Assembly: GCF_003943735.1 (NCBI RefSeq)
Contig: NZ_RJMV01000001.1
Span: forward strand, 14,453 to 78,452
Length of the DNA stretch: 64,000 nucleotides
Source: Streptococcus sanguinis
GTDB taxonomy: Bacteria > Bacillota > Bacilli > Lactobacillales > Streptococcaceae
Reading direction: 5' to 3'
Shown piece after piece: positions 1 through 7,464 of this stretch. A model generated the notes under the pieces. That model was not told the DNA's origin and did no database searches. It saw only the letters and a list, made by a program, of their open reading frames with translations. The position numbers and the translations under genes were made by a program. Position 1 is the stretch's first letter. Each line of letters opens with the position of its first letter.

Positions 1-282
1 ATTACTGACGTAATCACTCCTCTCTTCCTCAAACCAATTTTGGATGCTGCACACTTGAATCAAATTGCTGATCTGAAATGGAACGGGATTGCCTATGGTA
101 ACTTCTTGAGCGCTGTAATTAACTTCTTGGTAATCGGTACTGTTCTCTTCTTCATCGTTAAGTCTGCTGAAAAAGCACAAAGCCTTGCTAAGAAGAAGGA
201 AGAAGCTGAAGAAGCGCCAGCTGGACCAACTGAATTGGAAGTCCTGCAAGAAATCAAAGCTTTGTTGGCTGAGAAAAAATAA
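1..282 (+). CDS. mscL: Large-conductance mechanosensitive channel MscL, 3' part
   Basis: The gene enters from outside the window; the frame is open from base 1, so only about the last 93 residues are here. MscL is a homopentameric inner-membrane pore that opens under membrane tension to release solutes during osmotic downshock. The visible part has the end of the periplasmic loop (KPILDAAHLNQIADLKWNGI), the second membrane helix (YGNFLSAVINFLVIGTVLFF) and a charged cytoplasmic C-terminal helix rich in K and E, all typical of the family. A hairpin terminator follows the stop. The true start lies upstream and cannot be given. Confidence 0.93.
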   Translation: MTDVITPLFLKPILDAAHLNQIADLKWNGIAYGNFLSAVINFLVIGTVLFFIVKSAEKAQSLAKKKEEAEEAPAGPTELEVLQEIKALLAEKK

Positions 283-290
283 AGAGAATT

Positions 291-315
291 CACTGATGAA
301 AATCAGTGTTTTTTT
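291..315 (+). terminator. Terminator after mscL
   Basis: Stem CACTGAT/ATCAGTG with a 4-nt loop followed by a run of seven T, 8 nt after the mscL stop. Confidence 0.85.
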
Positions 316-361
316 CTTGCCTATTGCTCACAATCATCCCCTTCTCTCCAAAGAGTGAAAA

Positions 362-389
362 CAAAAAACAGACCGGAGTCTGCTTTTTT
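362..389 (-). terminator. Terminator after rpsU (bidirectional form)
   Basis: Stem CAGAC/GTCTG with loop CGGA. There are T-rich tails on both strands, so it can serve rpsU on the minus strand and any read-through from mscL. Confidence 0.75.
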
Positions 390-395
390 GTTCAA

Positions 396-572
396 TTAGA
401 ATTTTTTACGTTTACGAGCTGCTTCTGATTTGCGTTTGCGTTTTACAGAAGGTTTTTCATAGAATTCACGTTTGCGTGTTTCTTGAAGAGTACCAGCTTT
501 AGTAACCGCACGTTTGAAACGACGAAGTGCATCATCAAGTGATTCATTCTTGCGTACTACTGTTTTTGACAT
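396..572 (-). CDS. rpsU: 30S ribosomal protein S21
   Basis: The 58-residue, very basic protein begins [20 protein letters not shown] and ends in the lysine/arginine-rich tail [14 protein letters not shown], the S21 signature and normal length for streptococci. S21 sits on the small ribosomal subunit near the anti-Shine-Dalgarno end of 16S rRNA. An earlier in-frame start exists at 596, but the AAGGGAGTG ribosome site just upstream of 572 and the family length decide for 572. It is monocistronic here, with its own promoter and terminator. Confidence 0.96.
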
Positions 573-606
573 TTTTTTCACTCCCTTCAAGTCCAAAATC
601 TATATA

Positions 607-635
607 ATCATACCACATATAGAAAAGAGTGTCAA
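607..635 (-). promoter_or_regulatory. Promoter of rpsU
   Basis: On the minus strand, TTGACA (630-635), a 17-nt spacer and TATGAT (607-612), with TGG just before the -10. A strong sigma-A type promoter. Confidence 0.75.
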
Positions 636-680
636 GTATTTTCTGTAAGTATGATGTATCCCCTTTTTATGATACAAACA

Positions 681-716
681 AGAAGACCAACTGCTCTGAT
701 GCAGCTGGTCTTCTTT
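681..716 (-). terminator. Terminator after the DUF4956 gene
   Basis: Long hairpin with arms AGAAGACCAACTGC and GCAGCTGGTCTTCT (one wobble) around a 6-nt loop, followed by a T-rich tail on the minus strand. It closes the VTC/DUF4956 operon. Confidence 0.8.
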
Positions 717-719
717 TGC

Positions 720-1403
720 TTAGAGGGTTTTACGCTTCTTAGCGGCTTTGGAAAGGGAAATATCCTGTACCTTATCATAGAACAGGAACTGCTGAATGAG
801 CTCTCTGTCGCTCATGTCAGGATTCAAGTCAACAACATAGTCCAGCTTGATAGACTTCTTTTCAGCCGACTTGAGAGATGTCAGTTCGGCTGATTTACAA
901 GTCGTTTCAAAGATAGCATCAAAGAGTACTTCGTAGTCAAAATCAGCTGGAACCTGAACCTGGACATAACGTCTGGTCGGACTGACTGAAGTAAAGCTCA
1001 TCTTTTCAAAGAGCATCCAGATGCCTGAAATAGCTAGAGTAAAGACAATTCCCAATGCTACAAAGCCCATCCCCGTTGTAATCCCGATAGCTGTCGCCAT
1101 AAAGATGGCTAGAAGCTCCTTGGAGCCACCTGCGGCCGACCGGAAGCGAATCAAGCTGAAAGTCCCTGCTACGGCGACACTGGTACCCAGATTTCCATTA
1201 ACCAAGAAGATGATAATGGAAATAATGGCTGGCAAAAGGGAGAGGGTGACGACAAATTCCTTGGTATAAATGGTTTGGCGCTTATAGACCTTGGCCAATA
1301 TAATTCCTAAAACCACACTAGTTGCTAGTGAAAAAATCAATGCTAAAGGATTTATCTTGACTTCCGTAGAAGAGTAGATACTGTTAAATAACTGATTGAG
1401 CAT
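720..1403 (-). CDS. DUF4956 family membrane protein
   Basis: A 227-residue protein with about four hydrophobic segments in the first 140 residues (for example ALIFSLATSVVLGIILAKVY and LSLLPAIISIIIFLV), the family motif GTFSLIRFRSAAGGSKELL near residues 80-98, and a soluble C-terminal domain of mixed charge. DUF4956 proteins often sit beside VTC-type polyphosphate-polymerase domain proteins, as here, where the gene starts 11 nt after the VTC gene ends. Their joint role is not established. A membrane partner for the VTC enzyme, such as a polymer channel or anchor, is inference. Confidence 0.85.
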   Translation of the reverse strand: MLNQLFNSIYSSTEVKINPLALIFSLATSVVLGIILAKVYKRQTIYTKEFVVTLSLLPAIISIIIFLVNGNLGTSVAVAGTFSLIRFRSAAGGSKELLAIFMATAIGITTGMGFVALGIVFTLAISGIWMLFEKMSFTSVSPTRRYVQVQVPADFDYEVLFDAIFETTCKSAELTSLKSAEKKSIKLDYVVDLNPDMSDRELIQQFLFYDKVQDISLSKAAKKRKTL

Positions 1404-1414
1404 AGACTACCTCC

Positions 1415-2146
1415 TTAGGCCTTGACTGTTTGAGTCAGCCTTTCTTTAGTTTTCAGGTAGGCATTGCCGTATTTTGAGAAGGATTGATCTTCAAGACCGT
1501 ATTTGTTCAGAATATCGGCCAGCCACTGAGGATATTGACCAGGAACCTTGATTTCCATAATCACCTTGTCGTCTTCCAGCAAGGGCAGTCCATAGCGGCC
1601 TAAAGCCAAGTCTACATCATAATCTCGGTAGCGGATGTTGGAATCAACTGTCACACGTACCTTTTTATCTTCCAATCCTCTCATAGAGTAGCGGTCATAG
1701 CTAATCACCATTTTTGGCTTCAAATCTATATAGCGCTCCTGCAACTGCTCCACTTCTGCCTTGACCCGATCATCAAAAATAGTATGGTCTGCCACACCGT
1801 TCACAATATAGTTGGTCACAGAGAGAGGATTCGAAACCAAACGGTATTTGAAACCTACTTCATCGCGTTTCTTCTTGATTTCCAAGAAAACTTGACTATC
1901 ATCATTCGGCTGCTCAGCATAAGTCCGCATCCGCATCTTTTCACGACCGCCTTTTCTGGCAATGGAATCTTGAATCATCTGGAACTCATCATTATCAAAA
2001 TACACATTAGAAATGGTGGATGTCGCATAATCATCTGCGGTGAGGTAAGGTCTCATATCAGCTTCAAGACGAGCTAGCATTGCTCGGTCAAGAATATACT
2101 TCGTTTCGATTCGTTGGAAGTTTGTTTGGATTTGCTTTTGTTTCAT
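1415..2146 (-). CDS. VTC-domain protein (polyphosphate polymerase-like)
   Basis: 243 residues matching the VTC/CYTH-like tunnel-fold domain. The N-terminal RIETKY motif is at residues 12-17. It is followed by MRMRTY, the basic strand FLEIKKKRDEVGFKYR, ISYDRYSMRG, VTVDSNIRYR, and a C-terminal IMEIKVPG with a catalytic-type glutamate and lysine. In yeast VTC this fold makes polyphosphate from ATP. The bacterial homologues are mostly uncharacterised, so the substrate is uncertain. It is first in an operon with the DUF4956 membrane protein. Its promoter carries two BlaI-type operator boxes, with a third just before the start codon. Ribosome site AAAGGAG lies 6-8 nt upstream of the ATG. Confidence 0.85.
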   Translation of the reverse strand: MKQKQIQTNFQRIETKYILDRAMLARLEADMRPYLTADDYATSTISNVYFDNDEFQMIQDSIARKGGREKMRMRTYAEQPNDDSQVFLEIKKKRDEVGFKYRLVSNPLSVTNYIVNGVADHTIFDDRVKAEVEQLQERYIDLKPKMVISYDRYSMRGLEDKKVRVTVDSNIRYRDYDVDLALGRYGLPLLEDDKVIMEIKVPGQYPQWLADILNKYGLEDQSFSKYGNAYLKTKERLTQTVKA

Positions 2147-2164
2147 TTGAATTCTCCTTTGATT

Positions 2165-2176
2165 CTACAAATGTAG
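2165..2176. promoter_or_regulatory. BlaI/CopY-type operator box 1, leader of VTC gene
   Basis: CTACA-AA-TGTAG, a perfect inverted repeat of the TACAnnTGTA class bound by BlaI/MecI/CopY repressors. It lies in the 5' leader, 19 nt before the VTC start codon. Confidence 0.7.
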
Positions 2177-2278
2177 TTTGTGCTTTTAAAAGAAATAGAG
2201 CTTCCGCTCTGCATCCTACAAGCGTCTGGATAAGCTTTGCTTTCTTCTCCTTTCCAAGCAGTATTTTTCAAAAACATT

Positions 2279-2290
2279 CTACAAATGTAG
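2279..2290. promoter_or_regulatory. BlaI/CopY-type operator box 2, just after +1 of VTC operon
   Basis: CTACA-AA-TGTAG, identical to box 1 and placed just downstream of the predicted transcription start (about 2295). Confidence 0.75.
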
Positions 2291-2301
2291 TTTATAAACA
2301 T

Positions 2302-2330
2302 ATTCTACAATTGTCGTTTGTGAATGTCAA
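2302..2330 (-). promoter_or_regulatory. Promoter of VTC/DUF4956 operon
   Basis: On the minus strand, a perfect TTGACA (2325-2330), a 17-nt spacer and TAGAAT (2302-2307). It is overlapped by operator box 3. Confidence 0.8.
2305..2316. promoter_or_regulatory. BlaI/CopY-type operator box 3, on the -10
   Basis: CTACA-AT-TGTCG, a near-perfect copy of the box that overlaps the -10 hexamer of the VTC operon promoter. A bound repressor here would block RNA polymerase. Confidence 0.7.
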
Positions 2331-2471
2331 GAAAAAAGATAAATAATCTTTCAGTTTTTTTAGCATTAGGAAACGAAGTACAAACTGTAAGCAAAATCGA
2401 CCTAAAATAAAGATAAACTGATGACAAACTGCTCTTGGAGGATTGTCAAATCCCCCTTTGAGAAGATAATA

Positions 2472-2517
2472 AAATTCTACCAGTCTAAGCTTTTAAGAAA
2501 CTTAAACTGGCAGAATC
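2472..2517 (-). terminator. Terminator after the BlaR-like gene
   Basis: Long imperfect hairpin (GATTCTGCCAGTTTAAG against CTTAGACTGGTAGAATT on the minus strand) followed by TTATTATC. It separates the regulator operon from the VTC promoter. Confidence 0.7.
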
Positions 2518-2523
2518 CTCTAT

Positions 2524-3981
2524 TTAATCGTCATCATGGTCATCATCATCGTCCGGATCATCAGTGTCTGTCGTATGAGAGGAACTGTTCTGAGACGGAG
2601 TTTGAACTGTCGCTGTATTAGCCCCTGTAGAGCCCGCTGCTCCCGTATTTCCTGTACCTGCAGTAGAGCTGTTATCAGCTGGAGTTGATGCAGCAGACGA
2701 GGATGGATTGACTTCTTTTTCAACCGTTACCGTCTTTTCGACAATGGTATGCTGCTTGGATTGGATCAGTTTTCCATCCTTAGCATTGACAATGGTTTCA
2801 TGAGCTGTTTGCCCGTGCGAGAAGCGAATTTTATAGCTGTCTTTCTCACGCGAAATTTGTAAATCTTTAATATCTTTTTCAGAAAGAGACAGCTCTTTTA
2901 AGACGGACGCTAGAGCCTGATGCTGACTGAGCCCTTGAGACTGTTTTTGTCCCGTCACAGGCTTGCTTTGTTGGGCAGCTGGGCTTTCTAAGGCAAAGAC
3001 CGAGCTAGTCAAGAGCAAAAGGAGAGGGACTGCTACTACAAAGGCAGCAGACAGAAACCTCTTAGGCAGGCGGTTATCCATGATCCCGACAATCCGCCGC
3101 TTGAGATTAAACTTGTCAGAGTAAAAGCAGGTCGTCAGAGCAATTGGGGTCTTCTTACTGCGGTCTATCATGGTCAAAATCGTTTCACCGTAGAAAGTCC
3201 GATACTCTGTATCTCTACTGCTCAGAACATCGTAGTCACAGTACATTTCTCCTGCTTCCTGGGTTTCCCGGCAGGCAAAGCGGACAACCGGATTAAACCA
3301 ATGCAGACTCTTGGCAAAAATCCCCAAGAGATTGATTAAAACATCGCGGTGCTTATAGTGGGTCAGCTCATGCTTAAAAATCAGTTGCAGCTCTTCTTCT
3401 GTGTAGTCCAACTCTGGCAGCACGATTAAAATATCTCTGAAACCTAGCAGCATGGGGCTTTGGGACATAGGATAGTGGAGCAGACGAATCCGGCCCTTAA
3501 CTCCCATCTCCTGCTGAACAGCCCGCAGCTGAGCCATCGCTTCTTCGTCCTGAAATTCCGTGCCCCAGCGCTTCAGCATCTTTCTGAAGCGAATATAAGA
3601 ATAAGCATATCTTCCAATACTAAAGACAAAGCCAATCAGCCAGATGGCAAAGAGAATTTCAAACCAAGGTAGACCTAGAAAAGCCTCCCACAGATTTGGC
3701 TGAGCAGCTTTTTCAACTGCTGGAGAAGCACCCTGAGCTCCACCTGTCTGGGTAGCAGTCACTGCTGTCTGAACTACCGATCCTGTATTCAGCCTAATCA
3801 GGCCTGAGCCAAACTGAGGACGGAACGGAAACAGAAAACTTAGCAATATCAGAAACCAAATAAAATACTTCACTCTGACCGAAATCTTGGTCTTAAAGGC
3901 CGTAAAAAGCAGACTAAGCAAAAGCACCAAAATGGATGTCGACAAACTGGTCAGAAGAAAAGAAAGAAGGAACTGTTTCAT
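2524..3981 (-). CDS. BlaR1/MecR1-like M56 membrane metalloprotease sensor
   Basis: 485 residues. Hydrophobic segments lie near 5-28, 38-52, 107-125 and 309-330. The M56 zinc-peptidase signature is HELTH at 204-208, with the third-ligand region E245-x-x-C-D. In BlaR1/MecR1 this protease relays a surface signal and leads to loss of the BlaI repressor. Unlike BlaR1 there is no penicillin-binding sensor domain. After the last membrane helix come a PepSY-like stretch (about 350-415) and a Ser/Thr/Gly-rich linker. The protein ends in an aspartate-rich tail (DDPDDDDDHDDD). The gene starts 15 nt after the blaI-like gene, so they form an operon. The signal sensed is unknown. Confidence 0.85.
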   Translation of the reverse strand: MKQFLLSFLLTSLSTSILVLLLSLLFTAFKTKISVRVKYFIWFLILLSFLFPFRPQFGSGLIRLNTGSVVQTAVTATQTGGAQGASPAVEKAAQPNLWEAFLGLPWFEILFAIWLIGFVFSIGRYAYSYIRFRKMLKRWGTEFQDEEAMAQLRAVQQEMGVKGRIRLLHYPMSQSPMLLGFRDILIVLPELDYTEEELQLIFKHELTHYKHRDVLINLLGIFAKSLHWFNPVVRFACRETQEAGEMYCDYDVLSSRDTEYRTFYGETILTMIDRSKKTPIALTTCFYSDKFNLKRRIVGIMDNRLPKRFLSAAFVVAVPLLLLLTSSVFALESPAAQQSKPVTGQKQSQGLSQHQALASVLKELSLSEKDIKDLQISREKDSYKIRFSHGQTAHETIVNAKDGKLIQSKQHTIVEKTVTVEKEVNPSSSAASTPADNSSTAGTGNTGAAGSTGANTATVQTPSQNSSSHTTDTDDPDDDDDHDDD

Positions 3982-3996
3982 GCTTATCCCTCCATC

Positions 3997-4383
3997 CTAC
4001 TTTCCTTGGTTGAGCAAACTACGCAGCTCATCCAGTTCATTTTCCGAAAAGGAGTTAGAAGAAAAGAGTGTTTTGACAAAACCGCCCATTGAACGGCCGC
4101 TGTGACGCTTCAAGAAATCCGAAGCCTCAACTTCCAGATACTCATCTTCTGAGATCAAGGCTGTATACTGCCTTTCACGCCCCTTGCGGACACTTTCTAA
4201 AAAGCCCTTTTCAGTCAAGCGAGCCAATACTGTCAGCAAAGTCTGGGGCTTCCAGTGATTATCTGGTCCCAGCTTTTCCATGATACGGGCAGAGGTCGTC
4301 GGGGTAGGCAGCTGCCAAATTACCTTTAAAATAGTAAATTCCCCGTCTGGTAAACGTTTAATAGATCTTTTCATCGTTCCCAC
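3997..4383 (-). CDS. BlaI/MecI/CopY family repressor
   Basis: 128 residues with the BlaI winged-helix layout: LPDGEFTILKVIWQLPTPTT at the N-terminus, the recognition region KPQTLLTVLARLTEKGFLESVRKGRERQYT in the middle, and a C-terminal dimer helix (SENELDELRSLLNQG). These repressors bind TACAnnTGTA boxes as dimers and are removed by the partner M56 protease. A box of this type overlaps the gene's own -10, so it is likely autoregulated. Three more lie in front of the VTC operon. A CopY-type copper role is unlikely because the CxC metal motifs of CopY are missing and no copper ATPase is nearby. Confidence 0.88.
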   Translation of the reverse strand: MGTMKRSIKRLPDGEFTILKVIWQLPTPTTSARIMEKLGPDNHWKPQTLLTVLARLTEKGFLESVRKGRERQYTALISEDEYLEVEASDFLKRHSGRSMGGFVKTLFSSNSFSENELDELRSLLNQGK

Positions 4384-4415
4384 GCGCTTTCTAAATTAAT
4401 GCTATTTCTAATTTT

Positions 4416-4444
4416 ATTCTACACTTGTCTAATAAAAAAGTCAA
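4416..4444 (-). promoter_or_regulatory. Promoter of the blaI/blaR-like operon with operator
   Basis: On the minus strand, TTGACT (4439-4444), a 17-nt spacer and TAGAAT (4416-4421). An operator box CTACA-CT-TGTCT lies at 4419-4430 across the -10, the same arrangement as at the VTC operon promoter. Confidence 0.75.
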
Positions 4445-4458
4445 TCATTATATAAAAA

Positions 4459-4486
4459 AGAGTGGGAAATCAATTTTCCCCACTCT
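4459..4486 (-). terminator. Terminator after the DUF1304 gene
   Basis: AGAGTGGGGAAAA/TTTCCCACTCT hairpin followed by TTTTTTA on the minus strand, starting 2 nt after the DUF1304 stop. Confidence 0.85.
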
Positions 4487-4488
4487 AT

Positions 4489-4845
4489 TTAGAAAAATAA
4501 ACTAAGCAGGGTCAGCATAGCCAGCCCTCCCTGCTTGAACAGGATTTTGGGGTCACTGGTCACCGCACCGTAAGCTGCCACCAAGATGATATAAACCATA
4601 AAAATTCCCAGCCAAACCGGACTAGACTGCACAAAGGCCGCAATCAGCACTAAAACAGCTATCAATCCGTTATAGACTCCTTGGTTTTTGAAAAGAGTAT
4701 TGACCGACTGCTGCCCCAACTCCTCTTGTGACATACCGAAAACCCGAGCTGTCGCCGCAGAAGTCGTCGCAATGGTCTCCAAGTACAGGATGTAGAAAAA
4801 TTCCAAGGCAACCAAGCTTGCCAAAATCAGTGTAATAATAGACAT
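4489..4845 (-). CDS. DUF1304 family small membrane protein
   Basis: 118 residues, mostly hydrophobic, with four predicted membrane segments (LASLVALEFFYILYLE, the GLIAVLVLIAAFV and WLGIFMVYIILVAAYGAVT segments, and a C-terminal LAMLTLLSLFF). Conserved family features are the first-helix glutamates and FGMSQEEL...LFKNQGVYNGLIA. The function of DUF1304 is unknown. It is divergent from the oxidoreductase at 5035 and has its own terminator. Confidence 0.82.
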   Translation of the reverse strand: MSIITLILASLVALEFFYILYLETIATTSAATARVFGMSQEELGQQSVNTLFKNQGVYNGLIAVLVLIAAFVQSSPVWLGIFMVYIILVAAYGAVTSDPKILFKQGGLAMLTLLSLFF

Positions 4846-5000
4846 TTTGCCCTCCTAAAATAAATAACGAAACTTAGTATAACACAGACTGACTGGAACT
4901 GCGAAAATCATGCTCAAAAATGGACATTATGTATAAAATCAAACACTAAAAATACTGAAGAAAAAAAGCGTAGCAGAAATCAGCAATTTCTGACTAGATG

Positions 5001-5009
5001 TGATACAAT
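5001..5009 (+). promoter_or_regulatory. Extended -10 promoter of the oxidoreductase gene
   Basis: TGATACAAT, an extended -10, lies 25 nt before the ATG. A good ribosome site, GGAGG, is at 5024-5028. No clear -35 was found. Confidence 0.55.
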
Positions 5010-5034
5010 CTTTTTTGAAAAATGGAGGTAAATT

Positions 5035-6351
5035 ATGTTAACCTATGATTTAATTGTCATCGGCTTTGGGAAGGCCGGTAAAACATTGGCAGCCAAAATG
5101 GCGGCCCAAGGAAAAAAAGTTGCTTTGATTGAGCGAAGCAAGGCTATGTACGGGGGAACCTGTATTAATATCGCCTGCATCCCAACCAAGACCTTGCTTG
5201 TCGCAGCTGAAAAAGGCCTGGCTTTCGATCAAGTCATGGCTGAGAAGAACGCTGTAACCAGCCGTCTCAATGGAAAGAACTACGCAGCAATCAGTAGCGC
5301 TGGTGTCGACATTATCGATGCGGAAGCTCATTTCCTTTCAAATAAAGTCATCGAAATCACAGCTGGTGATGAAAAAGAGGAACTGACTGCTGAGACTATT
5401 GTCATCAATACTGGTGCTGTTTCCAATGTCCTGCCAATTCCTGGACTGACTGAAACCGAGCATGTCTATGACTCAACTGGCATCCAAAATCTGAAAGAAC
5501 TTCCTAAACGCTTGGGAGTTCTAGGTGGCGGTAACATTGGCCTAGAATTTGCTGGACTTTACAATAAAATGGGCAGTCAGGTAACTGTACTGGATGCTGC
5601 TCCTGTCTTTCTCCCTCGAGTAGAGCCTTCTATCGCTGCTCTAGCTAAGCAGTACATGGAAGAAGACGGAATCCAGCTCCTGCAAAATGTACAAACCAAG
5701 CAGATTAAAAATGATGGTGCTGAAGTTGTAGTTGTGACAGAGGATGGAGAGTTTCGTTTTGACGCCCTGCTCTATGCTACTGGCCGCAAGCCGAATGTTG
5801 AGCCACTGCAGTTGGAAAATACAGATATCGAGCTGACAGAGCGAGGAGCGATCAAGGTCGATAAGCACTTGGAAACATCTGTACCTGGTGTATTTGCAGT
5901 GGGCGATGTCAATGGCGGTCTGCAGTTTACTTATATCTCACTGGATGACTTCCGTATCCTTTATAGCTATCTGGCTGGCGACGGCAGCTACACACTGGAA
6001 GACCGTAAAAACGTCCCTACCAGCATGTTCATCACACCGCCTTTGGCTCAAATCGGATTGACTGAAAAGGAAGCCCAAGAGCAAGGATTGCCGATTGCAA
6101 TTAAGGAGATTCCAGTTGCAGCTATGCCTCGCGGACATGTCAATGCTGACTTACGCGGTGCCTTCAAGGCTGTTGTCAATACAGAGACCAAGGAAATTGT
6201 TGGGGCAACAATCTTCTCAGCAGGGGCTCAGGAAATTATCAATATCCTGACTGTAGCCATGGATAATAAGATTCCTTACACCTACTTGAGCAAGCAAATC
6301 TTCACCCACCCAACACTGGCTGAAAACCTCAATGATTTATTTGCTATCTAA
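5035..6351 (+). CDS. Class I pyridine nucleotide-disulfide oxidoreductase, RclA-like
   Basis: 438 residues with the full glutathione-reductase fold: FAD-binding VIGFGKAGKTLA at residues 8-19, a redox-active Cys43-x4-Cys48 pair in GGTCINIACIPTK, an NAD(P)H-binding VLGGGNIGLEFAG, FAVGDVNGG and a C-terminal dimer domain with HPTLAENL. The C-x4-C motif places it with mercuric-reductase/RclA-type flavoproteins and away from lipoamide dehydrogenase operons, since no E1/E2 genes are near. RclA helps E. coli survive hypochlorous acid and copper. A similar oxidant-defence role here is inference. It is monocistronic. Confidence 0.88.
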   Translation: MLTYDLIVIGFGKAGKTLAAKMAAQGKKVALIERSKAMYGGTCINIACIPTKTLLVAAEKGLAFDQVMAEKNAVTSRLNGKNYAAISSAGVDIIDAEAHFLSNKVIEITAGDEKEELTAETIVINTGAVSNVLPIPGLTETEHVYDSTGIQNLKELPKRLGVLGGGNIGLEFAGLYNKMGSQVTVLDAAPVFLPRVEPSIAALAKQYMEEDGIQLLQNVQTKQIKNDGAEVVVVTEDGEFRFDALLYATGRKPNVEPLQLENTDIELTERGAIKVDKHLETSVPGVFAVGDVNGGLQFTYISLDDFRILYSYLAGDGSYTLEDRKNVPTSMFITPPLAQIGLTEKEAQEQGLPIAIKEIPVAAMPRGHVNADLRGAFKAVVNTETKEIVGATIFSAGAQEIINILTVAMDNKIPYTYLSKQIFTHPTLAENLNDLFAI

Positions 6352-6355
6352 TTTT

Positions 6356-6376
6356 AAGCCCCAGCAGGGGCTTTTA
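6356..6376 (+). terminator. Terminator after the RclA-like gene
   Basis: AAGCCCC/GGGGCTT stem with a 4-nt loop followed by TTT. Confidence 0.75.
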
Positions 6377-6397
6377 AGATGTCTTCAAAACATTTGC

Positions 6398-6427
6398 TTA
6401 CATTTCAACCCCTTTTTGTGGTACAAT
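6398..6427 (+). promoter_or_regulatory. Promoter of the ferredoxin-NADP reductase gene
   Basis: TTACAT (6398-6403), an 18-nt spacer and TACAAT (6422-6427), with TGG giving an extended -10. Confidence 0.6.
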
Positions 6428-6462
6428 AATGCTAGTTTATTTTAAAAAGATTGAGGAAGATT

Positions 6463-7431
6463 ATGTCTGAACTGTATGATATTACGATTGTCGGCGGCGG
6501 TCCAGTTGGCCTATTCGCAGCTTTTTACGCTCATTTGCGCCAAGCCAAGGTTAAAATCATTGATTCCCTGCCTCAGCTGGGCGGTCAGCCGGCCATTCTC
6601 TATCCAGAGAAGAAGATTCTGGATGTACCAGGCTTTACCAATCTAAGTGGCGAAGAATTGACTCAGCGTCTGATTGAGCAGCTGGAAACTTTCCAGACTG
6701 AGATTTGCCTCAATGAAACGGTTCTGGATATCGTTAAATCTGATGATGGCTTCACCATAACGACTTCTCAAGCTCAGCATCAGACCAAAACCATTATCAT
6801 CGCCATGGGAGGTGGTGCTTTCAAACCGAGAGCTTTGGAACTAGACGATGCTGAAAGCTACAATAACCTCCACTATCATGTTTCAAATATCAGCCAGTAC
6901 GCTGGCAAAAAGGTTGTTGTTCTGGGCGGCGGCGACTCGGCTGTTGACTGGGCGTTAGCTTTTGAAAAAATCGCAGAAACTAGTCTGGTTCATCGTCGGG
7001 ATAACTTCCGGGCTTTAGAGCATAGCGTGGAAGAACTCAAGGCTTCTAGCGTTGAGATTAAGACACCATTTGTACCTAGTCGATTGGTCGGCGAAAATGG
7101 CAAGATAACCCACTTGGAAATCAGCCAAGTCAAGGGAGAGGAAAGCCAGAACCTGCCTCTAGATCATCTCTTTGTCAACTACGGTTTTAAATCCTCTGTC
7201 GGCAATCTCAAAGATTGGGGCTTGGAGCTCAACCGTCACAAGATTTTGGTCAACAGCAAGCAAGAAACTTCCATGCTAGGTATCTATGCAGCTGGAGACT
7301 GCTGCAGCTACGAGGGGAAAATTGACCTGATTGCGACTGGGCTAGGTGAGGCGCCTACTGCTGTCAACAATGCCATTAACCATATCTATCCTGAGCAAAA
7401 AGTCCAACCCAAACATTCTACAAGCCTATAA
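6463..7431 (+). CDS. Ferredoxin/flavodoxin--NADP+ reductase, TrxB-like type
   Basis: 322 residues: FAD-binding GGGPVG at 11-16, GGQPAILYPEK, NADPH-binding VVLGGGDSAVDWAL, and C-terminal AAGDCCSYEGKIDLIATGLGEAPTAVN. It looks like thioredoxin reductase, but the CxxC redox pair expected after the NADPH motif is absent (the position reads GGGDSAVDWA). It therefore belongs to the YumC-type ferredoxin-NADP reductases that move electrons between NADPH and ferredoxin or flavodoxin. Start chosen at 6463: the upstream in-frame TTG at 6451 covers the GAGGAAG ribosome site. Confidence 0.92.
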   Translation: MSELYDITIVGGGPVGLFAAFYAHLRQAKVKIIDSLPQLGGQPAILYPEKKILDVPGFTNLSGEELTQRLIEQLETFQTEICLNETVLDIVKSDDGFTITTSQAQHQTKTIIIAMGGGAFKPRALELDDAESYNNLHYHVSNISQYAGKKVVVLGGGDSAVDWALAFEKIAETSLVHRRDNFRALEHSVEELKASSVEIKTPFVPSRLVGENGKITHLEISQVKGEESQNLPLDHLFVNYGFKSSVGNLKDWGLELNRHKILVNSKQETSMLGIYAAGDCCSYEGKIDLIATGLGEAPTAVNNAINHIYPEQKVQPKHSTSL

Positions 7432-7434
7432 AAA

Positions 7435-7464
7435 AAGCTGCCGAGCTTGAGCTCGGCAGCTTTT
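7435..7464. terminator. Shared bidirectional terminator
   Basis: Near-perfect palindrome, AAAAGCTGCCGAGC and its complement around a TTGA loop, between two convergent genes. It overlaps the whiA stop codon. Confidence 0.9.

Noticed and set aside
3997..4383. BlaI-like repressor as a CopY copper regulator
   Set aside because: CopY needs a C-terminal CxCxxxxCxC-type motif, which is absent, and no copper transporter gene is nearby.
6463..7431. Thioredoxin reductase annotation for the TrxB-like protein
   Set aside because: The CxxC redox pair is missing, so it fits the ferredoxin-NADP reductase branch.
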